Source: Tenrec ecaudatus (lineage: Eukaryota; Chordata; Mammalia; Afrosoricida; Tenrecidae). Taken from it: a stretch of 64,000 nt of DNA. The notes under the pieces are model-generated. The model was not told the origin of the DNA. It ran no database searches and worked only from the letters and a program-made list of their open reading frames with translations. Shown piece by piece: positions 23,562 to 35,639 of the stretch. A program made the position numbers and the translations under genes. The stretch lies in contig NC_134546.1 of NCBI RefSeq assembly GCF_050624435.1, forward strand, positions 77,851,700-77,915,699, in the 5' to 3' direction. Positions within the stretch are counted from its first letter, which is position 1; each line of letters begins with the position of its first letter.

Positions 23562-23600
23562 CACAGTGATGGGAAGTCAGTGTGAGCCCAGACACAAACC
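23562..23600 (+). other. IGHV RSS, consensus, 23-base spacer
   Basis: Heptamer CACAGTG, 23-base spacer, nonamer ACACAAACC. Fully consensus, consistent with a segment that still rearranges even though its product is truncated. Confidence 0.95.
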
Positions 23601-23889
23601 TTAGTACATCAGGTCATGGTTTCAGCAGATGTGAAAGAGACAAGTCAGTTATGTTTTCCTCTCAGAAACTGTGGTTTCCCCACCTTGTCAGCACCTCTCT
23701 AGGGACCACCAAGCACAGTGACTCTAGCAAACCTTCATGTTTCTGAACCTGCCTTCTTTTCAGTAGAATGGGCTTTCTCTGTTTCACCATTTCTCCAAAG
23801 GCAGATTTCAAAGTAATAGGTATCGATGAAATCTCAGTTTACAATTCAGGGTACTACCTAGTACTGTTTGTTGTCAAGGTTAGAAATTA

Positions 23890-24065
23890 AAAAAAAAAAA
23901 CAACTCACTGCCATCCAGTTCATGACAATTTATAGTGATACCCTGTGGGTTTCTGAGATTCTAACTGCTTATAGGAGTAGAAATCCCTGTCTTTCTTCTT
24001 TGGAGTGGGCACTGGCATGCAGATTTCAGCCCAACATATAACCACTATGCCACCAATCTCATTAT
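23890..24065 (-). mobile_element. AfroSINE, minus strand
   Basis: Reverse-complement wording of the SINE: 'aacaactcactgccatccagttcatgaca', 'gataccctgtgggtttctgag', 'ggagtagaaa' and the tRNA-related 'caacatataaccactatgccacca'. Decayed. Confidence 0.65.
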
Positions 24066-24202
24066 AAAAATATTAATGTAGGAAAAAATTATCATTTTTC
24101 TCCAAGCCATCAGATGGAGGTTCAATATTTCCATTCTAGTGAACACTCATAAGTGTATTTTTATGTAATCTAGAAAGACCTTAATAATACTGAATATATT
24201 GA

Positions 24203-25115
24203 ATTGTTAGGTACCATTGAGTTGGCTTCAACTCCGAGATCCCATGTACAACAGGATGAAATGCTTCCCAGAAGTGCACTATGCTCACAATCATTCCTCC
24301 ATTTGGACTCATCGTTGCAGCCTTTGTTACAATCCATCTCCTTGAAAGACTCTCTCTTTTTCATTGACAGTCTACTTTACCAAGCACAAGACCATACTCC
24401 GGGTTGTGGTCCTGCTAATGACATGCTCAAATAAGGGACATAAAGTCTTACTTGAATGCTTGGTTCTGGTACATATTAGTCCTCAAATAGATGTTTCTTT
24501 ATAAATGTTTAAAGAGGACTTAGGCAGCAGATTTGCCCAGGGAAATGAATCACTTTTCTATGGCTTCTGTCAATAGTGACTGGAGATCCAAGTAAGATGA
24601 AATCCTTGACAACTCAATCTTATCTCCATTTTTCATGACACTTTTATTGGTCCCATAGTGAGGATTTTGGTTTTCTTTCATGGACTCGTAATCTGTAGTT
24701 AACACACCAGTCCCTGGTCTGAATCAGTAAGTTTCTCAAGGCATACTACCTTATGGCACGTGGTATTATGTTATCTGTGTACTACAGGGTATTAATAAGG
24801 CTTGCTCCAATCTTATTTCTGTGCTTTTTCATATTTAGGACTTCTTAGATTATTTTCTCAGCAAAGCATGATGCTTAGAGAAATTACTGAAGTTTTCGAT
24901 GATGTCATATTACTGTCATGCACGATTAGCATCCATTTAAGAAACAAATGAGAAATCACACCCCAGATTGCACCTATCATACATGATAAAAATGATTCCT
25001 TGAAAGAGTTGAAAATTCTTCTAGGAAAATGTAGCCAGAAACTTAGTAACCACCTATTCAAAGTAAAGATCTCAACACAAACAAACAACACACCCTGCAA
25101 AACTAACAAACAAGC
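24203..25115 (-). mobile_element. RTE/BovB-like LINE relic, block copy 2
   Basis: Counterpart of 100-895. Begins 'gttaggtaccattgagttggcttcaactc..', continues through 'ttgcagcctttgttacaatcc' and the RT 3' region, and keeps 'attggtcccatagtgaggatttt'. The part beyond about 24.87 kb is the same flanking sequence that follows the RTE in copy 1. The big L1 is inserted at its end (25116). Confidence 0.75.
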
Positions 25116-26290
25116 CTACTTCCGGGAAGATGGTGACGGAGTGACACACACCAGAGGGACTCCGCAGAATCCAGCCCAGGAGAGTTGCTCAGAGTGAAAT
25201 TCAACGCCACTGGATCGCAGGAGGTGCATCATAAAGATAAGTAGGCACAGATCCACGGGGTTTTGAAGGGCTGGGGGCTTTTGGCTTACCTCAGTGGAAG
25301 CCGGCTGGGGCTCGATCCTAGTTCAGATGCCGGATCTGCCCAAGCCGGGACCATTTGGAGCCTGTAGCAGTCAGCACAGCCACAGTTTTTTCCCTATCTG
25401 CCTCAGGGCAGGAACAGGACTCTTGCAGCTCCACCGGCAGGGATCGGGGTTCATCTACATTGTTGCTTCTGTTTGCGTCTCTGATTTATATTCCCACACA
25501 GCCTTGGAGGGCTGCGCAGGGGCTTTTTCAAGGCACAGCCGCAGCCGCAGCCGCGCCACGTGGTCTGAGCAGGGAATAAACCCAAACCCCCAAAGCTCCA
25601 TAGGCAGGGATCAAGCTTCAGCTACACGGCAGCGTCTGTTAACATCTCTGCTCTCTGTCCCCCCATTTCTCTGGGGGCGGCTCAGAAGTTTTCTTGCGAC
25701 CCTTCTTGGGGCTCAGCTGCGAACTACCGCTGGGGCTTGGGGCAGGGAGTAAGCCCTTGTAGATCCACAGGCAGGGAGTGGGACTCAGCTACATAGTTTC
25801 TTTTGCTTCCCTCGCTTCCCTGTACACCTGCACAGTCTAGTCTCACTTTTTGATTTTTCTCACCCCCCTTGTTCCTGCCCTGCTCTCTCATACCCCATTG
25901 CTGACTTATGGGGCACTTCCATTGCCCTAGGGCATTTGCGCCTGGGTCACACCCAGCTAGGTGAGCCCCACCCTGCATAGATAGCCCAAGGCTAGGGTAA
26001 GGCCTGCTTGCTCTCCAGGGGATACTCCTCAGACTTCTCACCAGGGAGTTCCTGCCTGTGTACCTGGGGACATAAGGCAGCTCAGCCAACACTTATCAAT
26101 ATTCAAACCAATAGCTGGAACTTTAGCCCAGCCTCTGCAACACTGGTGCAGGCAGTTGATCTGCCATCTGGGGCACTCCCCTGATAGGGAAGCCACAGGA
26201 AGATAAAGTGGTAGGTTAATCCCATAGCAAAATCAGCTGTAGGCAGATCGAAAAAGAATTCCTATAAGTCTTCCAGAGAGAGACTAGAAA
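25116..26290 (+). promoter_or_regulatory. L1 5'UTR / internal promoter region
   Basis: Starts CTACTTCCGGGAAGATGGTGACGG; it contains an ETS-like TTCCGG and a YY1-like AAGATGG motif at the very 5' end, as in active L1 promoters, and CpG-bearing stretches (CAGCCGCAGCCGCAGCCGCGCC near 25540). A 152-codon open frame at 25294-25752 lies in it, without recognisable features. Confidence 0.7.
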
Positions 26291-27370
26291 ATGGCACCTG
26301 GTCCCTCAAAAACAACTCAACGCAAACAGCCATCACCCCCAACGACCTCAACGAAAAAACAGGAGAAACAAAAGGCAAAGGAAGAAGATGTCCTGAACAT
26401 AACAACATACATAGAAGAAGCAGACATTGAGATGCCATACAAAGAAGCTCTCAGAATGGTGCTTGGAGCGATGCAGAATATGAGGGAAGCACTACAGAAA
26501 AAGGATGAAATGATAGAGGAGATAAAAGACATATACCAAAGGAAAATACAGGAGCTTAAGGAGCAGGTAACGAAAAACAATAGCAGAATCATGTTCCTTG
26601 AGAATCGATTGGAGGAATCAGAGAACCGCATCAGTGGCGTGGAGGACAGCCAAGCAGACTTTAATAAACGTGAACAAAAATCTAATAAGAGCATCAGAGA
26701 AGCCGAAGAAAACCTAAGAGCTATGTCTGATGATATGAAGCGGAACAACATTAGAATTATTCGCCTACCGGAGGAAGACACAACAAAGAAGTCATCTGCA
26801 ACAATAGCGAGAGAATTCTTGGAGGAAAACTTCCCCAGCCTAATGAATGAAAACCAAGCAACCATCCAGGAGGCTGAAAGAACACCAGCACGACGGGACC
26901 CCAAGAAGAAATCACCAAGGCACATAATAGTTAAACTTTCAAACTTTGAGGAAAAGGAGAAAATCATGAGAGCAGCTAGGGAAAAGCAAGCAATCACATA
27001 TAAAGGTTCCCACATAAGGATATGCTCAGACCTATCAGCAGAAACTATGAAAAAAAGGAGAGAGTGGAGTAACATATTCCAAAAATTGAAAGAAAACAAC
27101 GCAAATCCAAGAATACTCTACCCAGCCAAATTATCGATCAAGATCGATGGAGAAGTAAAAGTCTTCCCAGACAAGGAAAAACTCAAAAAATACGTTAAAA
27201 CAAACCCAGCCTTACAAAAGATCCTCGCCGACTCAGTATGGGCAGAAGAACAACACTCACCAAGCACAAATAAGACACCAGCACATAGAACAACCTCACC
27301 CAGAACACAACAAAGAGAAAACAGACCCCAAGATAGCAATGGCTTAAGGATGGAAAGAAGTCAAGAATGA
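26291..27370 (+). CDS. LINE-1 ORF1p, RNA-binding chaperone, open frame
   Basis: 359 codons, uninterrupted. ORF1p trimers coat L1 RNA in the cytoplasmic RNP and act as a nucleic-acid chaperone during target-primed reverse transcription. Layout: basic N-tail (residues 1-45), long heptad-rich coiled coil (about 55-150, e.g. KKDEMIEEIKDIYQRKIQEL), RRM domain (about 150-245; RRNNIRI-like DDMKRNNIRIIRLPE start, and REFLEENFPS), then the C-terminal domain with the conserved ARRDPKKKSPRHIIVKLSNF and RIC.DLS patterns, ending in a long polar tail (about 310-359). Human ORF1p is 338 residues, so the tail is slightly longer here. No Kozak or promoter evidence beyond the L1 5'UTR. The frame being open while ORF2 is broken suggests fairly young insertion. 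Confidence 0.93.
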   Translation: MAPGPSKTTQRKQPSPPTTSTKKQEKQKAKEEDVLNITTYIEEADIEMPYKEALRMVLGAMQNMREALQKKDEMIEEIKDIYQRKIQELKEQVTKNNSRIMFLENRLEESENRISGVEDSQADFNKREQKSNKSIREAEENLRAMSDDMKRNNIRIIRLPEEDTTKKSSATIAREFLEENFPSLMNENQATIQEAERTPARRDPKKKSPRHIIVKLSNFEEKEKIMRAAREKQAITYKGSHIRICSDLSAETMKKRREWSNIFQKLKENNANPRILYPAKLSIKIDGEVKVFPDKEKLKKYVKTNPALQKILADSVWAEEQHSPSTNKTPAHRTTSPRTQQRENRPQDSNGLRMERSQE

Positions 27371-27436
27371 TACACATACAAAACACACACTAATGAGAAA
27401 GGAAAGTAGGAAAACTCCCAACACAAAAAGTATAAA

Positions 27437-30400
27437 ATGGCATCACAGAGTCCACACATGGAGATAATAACCCTGAATATCAATGGCCTGAACTCAGGCA
27501 TTAAAAGACTGAGACTAGCAGAATGGCTTAGAAAACACAACCCATCAATTTGCTGCTTACAGGAGACACACCTCAAGGCTACAGACAAAAATAGGCTGAG
27601 AATCAAAGGCTGGAGAAGGACCTACCAAGCAAACAGCAATACAAAAAAAGCAGGGGTTGCAATCCTTATCTCGGATAAAATTGACCTCAAAGTGCAAACC
27701 ATAAAAAGAGATAAGGAGGGATACTATATAATGCTCAAGGGAATGATAGACAATGAACCACTAAGCATTGTAAACATATAATCCCTGAATGAGAGACCAG
27801 CTCAATACGTGAATCAAACACTCCAAAAGATTATGAAAGAAATCACAGACTCGACAATTATAGTGGGTGACTTCAACACACCACTCACTGAGAAAGATAG
27901 ATCAGAGGGAAAGAAACTCAACAAGGAGACTAGAGAGCTAAACTCCACAATTAGACAATTTGACCTAATAGATATTTACAGAGCTTTTCATCCAAATACA
28001 AAAAAATTCACATTCTTTTCAAGTCCCCATGGCACATATTCGAAGATAGCCCACTCTGGGGCATAAGGCAAATCTACATAAATTTAAGCACATTGAAATA
28101 ATACAGACCTCTCTCTCTGACCACTGTGCCATAAGACTGGAAATCAACAAAAGGAAGACAAAGAAAATAAGAGCAAATAACTGGAGGATGAATAACTCTT
28201 TACTGCAAAAGGAGTGCATACTGGTGCAGATCCGAGACGAAATCAGGAAATTTCTCGAAACCAACGAAAATGAGCACACGACGTACCAAAACTTATGGGA
28301 CACAGCAAAGGCTGTCATCAGAGGAAGGTTCATAGCAATACAAGCACACCTGAGAAAGGAAGAGAGACTCATGACGGATACGCTGACACAAAATTTACAA
28401 AAACTAGAGCTGAGTCAGCAGGACAACCCTACTAATAGCAAAAGAAAAAAAATTATAAAAATCAGGGCTGAGATTCAGGAGAGGGAAAATAAAAAACTAT
28501 GGAAAAATTAATATCGCTAAAAGTTGGTTCTTTGAAAAGATAAACAGGATCGATAGACCATTGGCAAACCTAACCAAAGAAAGGAGGGAACAAATATCAA
28601 TAGCAAGAATAAGGTATGAAAGAGGGGTCATTACAACAGACCCTAATGAAATCAAAAGGATAGTTACACAATACTATGAAGGATTGTACTCCAATGAATT
28701 CAGCAATTTGGAAGACATGGACAAATTCCTGGAAAAACAATCCCTCCCTAGACTATCCTCGGTGGACATCAAGAATCTCAACAGACCCATCGCAATAGAA
28801 GAAATAGAAAAGGTTATCAAGGGATTACCAACAAAAAAATCCCCTGGACCAGATGGATACACTGGAGAATTCTATCAAGCATTCAGGGAAGAACTAATAC
28901 CAATCCTACACAAACTTTTCCAGAACATAGAAAAAGATGGCAAACTCCCAAACTCCTTCTATGAAGCTAGTATAACTCTGATACCCAAACCAGGCAAGGA
29001 TCCCACAAGAATCAAGAACTACAGACAAATATCCCTAATGAACATTGATGCAAAAATCCTTAACAAAATACTAGCCAATAGAATACAAAAGTATATAAAA
29101 CAAATAATTCACCATGACCAAGTGGGATTCATACCAGGGATGCAGGGATGGTTCAACATACGAAAGACCATTAGTATTATTCGTCACATTGACATGAAAA
29201 AGTATAAGAATCACATGATAATATCAATAGACGCAGAAAAAGCATTCGACAACATCCAACACCAATTCCTGTTTAAAACACTAGCGAAAATAGGAATGGA
29301 AGGAAAGTTCCTCAAGACAATACAAGCTATATATGAAAAACCAACAGTCAAAGTCATAGTCAATGGAGAAAAGACTAACACAATCCCACTGAAAAAGGGA
29401 ACCAGACAAGGATGCCCCTTGTCTCCACTCCTATTTAATATCGTGCTGGAAGTTTTAGCTAACAGCATAAGGCAAAGAAGTGACATCAAAGGTATTTGTC
29501 TGGGGAAGGAAGAGGTGAAACTATCATTATTTGCAGATGATATGATTTTGTATATGGAAAATCCCAAAAGTTCCACAAGGGGAGTACTGGAAGCAATAGA
29601 GGAGTTTGGCAGAGTGGCAGGATACAAGATCAACAAACAGAAGTCCATCGGACAGTTATACACATCAGATAAGACCACAGAAGAAGAGATCAAAAAGGTG
29701 GTACCCTTCACAATAGCCAAACACAAACTGAAATATCTAGGGATACACTTGACTGAAAAAGCAAAAGATCTATATAGGGAAAACTATAGAACACTATTAC
29801 AAGAAACCAAGAGCGACCTCAACAAATGGAAGAATATTCCATGCTCTTGGATTGGGAGACTTAATATAGTTAAGATGTCAGTTCTGCCAAAGGCATTATA
29901 TAAGTTTAATGCTATCCCGATACAATTACCATCATCTTTCTTCAAAGAAATGGAAAAACTGATTACCAACTTCATATGGAGAGGGAACAAGCCCAGAATT
30001 AGCAGAGAACTCCTCAAGAAGAAGGACACCGTGGGAGGGCTTGCTTTACCTGACTTTGGCACATACTATGCAGCCACAGTTCTCAAAACTGCATGGTATT
30101 CGTACAATGACAGATACTCAGACCAATGGAAAAGAACTGAAAACCCAGAAATAAAAGCATCAGCATACACACAGCTGATCTTTGACAAGGGCCCCAAATA
30201 CATCAAATGGGAAGCCAATGCCCTCTTTAACAAGTGGTGCTGGAAAAAATGGACATCAACATGCAGAAAAATGAAGCAAGACCCTTATCTCACTCCATGC
30301 ACAAGAATAAACTCAAGGTGGATCACAGACCTTGAAGTTAAACCCCAAACTATTAGGGCCATCAATGAGGGAATTGGGACCAACTTGAGAACTTTGGCGC

Positions 30401-31257
30401 AGGGAATACATAGGAATACAGAAATAGGGAAGGACACAAACACAGAGGAGGCACAAATCGACAAATGGGATATACTGAAGATAAAACACTTGTGTACATC
30501 TAAAGAATTCACCAAGAGAGTAATAAGAGAGTCCACAGACTGGGAAAACATCTTTAGCAATGACACATCAGACAAAGGCCTTATTACTAAAATCTACAGT
30601 ACTCTGCTAGCTTCCAAAAAGAAAAAAAACAATAGCCCACTTGAAAGGTGGGCAAAGGACTTGAACAGAAGTTTCACAGGGGCAGAAATCCGAATGGACA
30701 ACAAACATATGAGAAAATGTTCCCGATCTTTAGCCATAAGAGAAATGCAAATTAAAACAACAATGAGGTACCACCTGACACCCTCAAAGGTAGCCCAATT
30801 CAAAAAATCAGAAAGCAACAAGTGTTGGAGGGGCTGTGGGGACACAGGAACTCTCATCCACTGCTAGTGGGACTGTAAGTACGTACAGCCACTATGGAAA
30901 TCAATCTGGCGATACCTAAAACAGATGGAAATTAAGTTACCATATGACCCAGCAATCCCCCTACTGGGCATATACCCAGAAGAGGCAAGAAACAAACCAA
31001 GACCAGACATCTGTGCTCCAATGTTCATTGCGGCACCGTTCACAATTGCAAGGAGTTGGAAGCAACTCAAATTTCCATCAACTGACGATTGGATTAAAAA
31101 ACTGTGGTATATACATACAATGGAATACTATGCATCACTAAAAAGCAGTGATGAACGTATGAGGCACATAGCGGCATGGGAAGAACTGGAGGAAATCATG
31201 CTAAGCGAAGTAAGTCAGGCACAAAAGGACAAGTACAGCATGAGTCCGCTGAGGTAA
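27437..31257 (+). pseudogene. LINE-1 ORF2 (endonuclease-reverse transcriptase), four lesions
   Basis: Encodes the endonuclease and reverse transcriptase of L1. The endonuclease has LNINGLNSGIK, LQETHL, IVGDFNT and SDHCAIRLE. The RT has [20 protein letters not shown] and the catalytic LFADDMIL (near 29531; FADD as in L1). The C-terminal cysteine motif is [14 protein letters not shown]...C (30820-30880). Lesions: TAA at 27779-27781 (just after SIVNI), a 2-base loss near 28050, a 2-base loss in an A-run near 28503-28508, and TAG at 30865-30867 replacing a Trp codon. The frame reopens after each and ends at TAA 31255-31257. The 768-codon middle piece (28564-30867) contains the whole RT. Not functional as a single protein. 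Confidence 0.93.
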
Positions 31258-33895
31258 GAATTAAAAAAAATTTTTTTTAAAGCAAAAGTGGCATAGGGAA
31301 AAAAGCTACTGTATACAAACATTTTAGGGGTGAAGACGGTGTAGTATGGAAGAGACCAGACTAAAACCAGGGATGTACATGGTAGACAATGGTGGAGGAG
31401 GTGGGGCAAGGAAAACAAAAGGATGAATACAAGGAAGAAAGGGGTAGTGGGGTCAGGGGGCATTAATCCACCCAAGGGGAGGGTATTGTTTATATCTCCA
31501 CAGGGAAAGTGGGACCAGACTTCAACCCAGTGTCGCAAGGTGTGAATGCAATATCCCGGCGTGGAGGAGGGAACTGGTGGAGAGGTCTGGGAGGCTGTCC
31601 CCAGCACCATAAATTAAGTGGATTCCTGCCCCTCCCCCAAAAAGAATTTGTTCCAAAGGACGACATTGACTTTGCAGCTCTGGGAGATGGACATATTTGA
31701 TCAGAGCACACGGGAGCAGATGAAGGGGCAGGAGGAGAGAGTGGAGCACAGCCTGGCCCACCAGGCCGTGATGATGATGTTCCTGAGTAGAGCAGCCAGT
31801 CCACAGGGAGAACAACATGGCTGGCCCTACTATGAGACATGATGCCCCTCAGTGACTAAGGGCGATACAGGGGACAGCACCGGAGACACAGTGTGGGAAT
31901 TGCACCTGACCTGATCCCACCACGCCGAGGCAAATCACTGGGGGAGTGCAGAGGAACAGCAAGGGAATGGAGTGGCAAGGTCCCCAGCGAATGCTGAAAG
32001 TGGACTCTGGGGCCAGGGCGTGGTGCCCTAACAGACTGGACTGGAAAATGCTCCTAAGGGCCAGCACACGATCCCTGAACTAACTACAAGCTTTTCTCTT
32101 GTGAACTGTTTTGTTCTGTTCTTGGTCAGTGGTTTGTTTTTGTTTTGTTGTCTGGTTGTATACTGTTGCTTTGTTTTCCTCTGTCTAGTTTTCGTGCATG
32201 CTAGTGACTCCACAAGTCTGTCTGAATAGGACAGGCTGGATGAACTATCTGGAGGAAAAACAACGGGACCGACAGTTCTGGGGAGGCTTGGGGTGGGGGG
32301 GTAGAGGGGTAAGGAAGTGGTGTTAACAAACCCAGGGACAAGGGAAAGACATGGGACCCCAAATGGTAGAGAAGGGGTAGTGGCAGGCCTGGTGGGAAAT
32401 GATCAAAGGTAAGGTTGCTTAGAGAAGAGGTATACTCTAGCCCAGGTGACGATGAAGCATGGTAATAGGGCAGGAGGAAAGTCAAGGGAGATGGAGGAAA
32501 GAGCTAGGAGTCAAAGGGCATTCATGGAGGTCTAGACAAAGACATGTACATGCAAATATATATAGGAGGATGGGGAAATAGATCTATGTGTCTATATTTA
32601 TAGGTCAAGTATTAAGGTGGCGGAAGGACCTTGGGCCTCTACTCAAACACTCCCTCAATGCATGAATACCTTCTTTTATTAAATTGGACCTCTATGATGC
32701 TCACTCTCCCGACACAACGGCTGGAGCCAAAGTGGGTGAACAATTAATGTGGTGAAGAAAGCTGATGGTGCCCGGCTATCAAAAGAGATAGTGACTGGGG
32801 TCCTAAAGGCTTGAAGATAAACAAGCGGCCATCTAGCTCAGAAGCAACAAAGTCCACATGGAAGAACACACCAGCCAGTGTGATCGAGTGGTCCCAAAGG
32901 GATCAGTTACCAGGCATCAAAGAACAAAAAATCCTATCATTGACTGCACACCTCCATGATAGGATCGCTGAAGACAAAAGGGTGCATAAGCAAATGTGGT
33001 GAAGAAAGCTGATGGTGCCCGGCTATCAAAAGAGATAGTGTCTGGGGTCTTAAAGGCTTGAGGGTGAACAAGCGGCCATCTAGCTCAGAAGCAAAAAAGC
33101 CCACATGGAAGAAGCACACCGGCCAGTGTGATCACGAGGTGCCAAGGGACCAGGTATAAGGCATCATGCAAAAAAAAAAAGAGATAAGTGTGTATTTATG
33201 TTAGTGTATATATGTGTATATGTATATATGTATATATATATATATCATTTTAAATGAAGGGGGAAGTGCATTGTGGAGACCCAAGGCCCAAGTGTCGGCC
33301 AATGGAGATCTCTTCATAGAGGGGTTTAGGAGAGGAGATGGGTTAATTAGGGTGTGAGGTAGTATCGATGAAGAACACAGCTTTCCCCCAGATCCTGGAT
33401 GCTTCCTCCCCCCAACTACCATGATCCGAATTCTACCTTGCAGGGCTGGATAGGACAGAGGCTGTACACGGGTACATATGAGGGCTGGAGTTACAGGGAA
33501 TCCAGGGTGGATGATACCTTCAGGACCAAGGGTGTGAGGGACGATGCTGGGAGAGTGGAGGGTGAGTGGGTTGGAAAGGGGGAACTGATTACAAGGATCC
33601 ACATGTGACCTCTTCCCTGGGAGAGGGACAGCAGAGAAGCGGGGAAGGGATACTCCGGATAGGGCAAGATATGACAAAATAACGATGTATAAATTACCAA
33701 GGGCACATGAGGGAGGAGGGAATGGGGAGGGAGGGGGAAAAAAAAGAGGACCTGATGCAAGGGGCTTAAGTGGAGAGCAAATGCCTTGAGAATGATTGGG
33801 GCAGGGAATGTATGGATGTGCTTTATACAATTGATGTATGTATATGTATGGATGGTGATAAGAGTTGTATGAGTCCCTAATAAAATGTAAAAGAA
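31258..33895 (+). other. L1 3'UTR, 2.6 kb with internal tandem duplication
   Basis: Unusually long compared with roughly 0.2-0.7 kb in well-known primate and rodent L1s. It includes a G-rich stretch (32281-32310 and 33715-33745), and a duplicated unit of about 247 bases: 'gtggtgaagaaagctgatgg' at 32749 and 32996, with 'ggccatctagctcagaagc' at 32826 and 33073. The same duplication is in the truncated copy at 19.7-21.8 kb. A (TA)n/(TATG)n microsatellite lies at 33205-33245. Small open frames within are not conserved. Confidence 0.8.
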
Positions 33896-34295
33896 GAAAA
33901 GAGAAAAAAAATTAATAAAAACTGTCTCCTTTGAGTTATAAAAATGTGCTACAAAAAAAACACTAACAAACAAACAAGCAAACAATAAAAAAACGGAGAA
34001 GAATAAAAACCCTGTTTTGAATTTCAGACATGTTGGAGGGAGCAATCTTGTTCAAGTAGTCTGTGAAAGTGGCAATTTCCAGGTGGTCCAAAAAAAGTCC
34101 ATGCTGTACAGTCCCTCAACCAGCACTCTTTTTCCAGGACTGAAAGATAGAGGTGAGCTCTGTCTTCCATCCCCACTCACTGTGGAGGACAGTGGAACCA
34201 CTTCCTCTCCTGTTCCATGAGAGAGTCCCCTCAGGAAGCGAGCAAACCTGGCTGAACATAGCATGAGAAAGGCTGTGATTTGTTACATCCCTGTA

Positions 34296-34640
34296 CCTCT
34301 GTTGTTGTTTGGGGCCATTTAGTCTGTTTCCCCTCATACAGACCCTATGTACAACGGAAGAAATGCTGCCCACTTGTGTATCGTCCTCTCAATTGTTCTT
34401 ATATTTGATTCCACTGTTGCAGTCTTGATGTCAATCCATCTTGTTAAGGGTCTTCTTATACACTGACCTTCTCCTGTAGCAGGAATGATGTCCTTCTTGA
34501 AGGACTGGTCTCTTCTGACAACATGTCCAACATATGGGACATGAAGTCTCGCCAACCTCGTCTCTAAGGAGCATTCTGGCTGTACTGCTTCCAAGATAAC
34601 CCTGGAGGTTTTTAATGGGTAAGCCACACAGTTGTTCCTG
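34296..34640 (-). mobile_element. RTE/BovB-like 3' fragment
   Basis: 'ttgttgtttggggccatttagtctg..', 'ccctatgtacaacgg', 'ctgacaacatgtccaacatatggg' and 'ctaaggagcattctggctgtac' are reverse-complement RTE 3' end text, as at 4205-4510. Confidence 0.75.
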
Positions 34641-34649
34641 TTTAAGAGG

Positions 34650-35620
34650 GAAGCTTTACATTGACCTGGGACCTCGCTGTGACGTTCATCTGGGGTGAAG
34701 ATAAAAGCTCCAGTCCCTCCACTGGGACAGAGAGGGATACCAGGTGGGCAGTTTGAATGTCTGGGAAGTTCTTTTCTTCCTTCTTTCAAGACAATATTTT
34801 TGAAGGCACCATTTGTGTCATTCACTTCCATCTCCGGCAACTACAGAAGCCAACCTGAGACTGGGGCTCTGAAGGGGGTTAGGGACCATCTTTAGTTTGG
34901 TATCCATCCTTTCTCTGAATAAGACTGAACATGCAACAGCTACAACATTTGAACTTTCCATAAATACAACTAGTGCAAACGGAATACTCTCAAGGTCATT
35001 TACATACGACCAGCAAAGCAGACAGTCACAGACACGGGAGATTTTCCAGATTAGAGCTCCTCATGAGGGAGTTCAGAAGAATAATGCTCAGCTGTTTTAA
35101 ACAACTATAGGAATGTTTCCCAAAAAAGCTACATTTAAAAAAATGGTGATAGAAGAAATTTTTTTAAATATCTAACAAAACCGATAAAATTTAGGAATAA
35201 TTCAACAACTCCAAGAACAAATCCAAAAGAGAAACACTAAGAGAGTAGAAATAAATAAGTCTGAAAGATAAAAGTTGTAAAATTGAAACAATGGAAACCT
35301 GAATCAATGAGCTTAGACAAATCTCTCAACACTAAATTAAAAGAAATATCTATTTTTAAGAACCCTAATATAAGAATTTTGTGGGACACTTTTAAACGGA
35401 ACCATTTATATTGATGAACACCTTTGAAGAGAATGGAGAAAAAAAGGACACAAAGGATATATCGTCGGGGAAACGATTTTTTAAAAAGAAAAAAATCTGT
35501 TTGAGAACTCAGTAGCATGTGGTATTTTCAATGGCCTCATAAAGCCCATGGGAGAGCTGGGAAACGATAATCTAAACAATACTAGAAAAGATCAACGAGT
35601 AAAAAGTAGTAACATTCCAT
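34650..35620. other. Unassigned sequence
   Basis: AT-rich with A-runs; no counterpart in block copy 1 and no recognised repeat or gene. Confidence 0.4.
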
Positions 35621-35639
35621 GCTTGTGAGAATGACAATG

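Larger units (their letters stand above)
25116..33961 (+). mobile_element. Near-full-length LINE-1 (8.8 kb) with 5'UTR, ORF1, ORF2 and long 3'UTR
   Basis: Complete L1 layout: GC-rich 5'UTR (25116-26290), ORF1 (26291-27370), 66-base spacer, ORF2 (27437 to about 31256), 3'UTR of about 2.6 kb and A-rich tail. A target-site duplication of ACTAACAAACAA(..)GC type lies at 25102-25115 and 33962-33979, the 3' copy carrying one extra AAAC unit. ORF2 has two stops and two frameshifts, so it is dead, but ORF1 is open. It split the second copy of the V block. Beyond the usual 3' end (AATAAAATG near 33885) there is extra sequence with a second signal before the final A-run (see findings). L1-encoded machinery of this type made the EEF1A1 retrocopy. 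Confidence 0.95.

Noticed and set aside
25294..25752. 152-codon open frame in the L1 5'UTR
   Set aside because: GC-rich 5'UTR sequence readily stays open; the translation has no domain, and a second overlapping frame is also open. No evidence for an ORF0-like gene.
26317..27099. 260-codon minus-strand open frame
   Set aside because: Lies entirely antisense to the intact L1 ORF1 and is a by-product of its A-rich codons.
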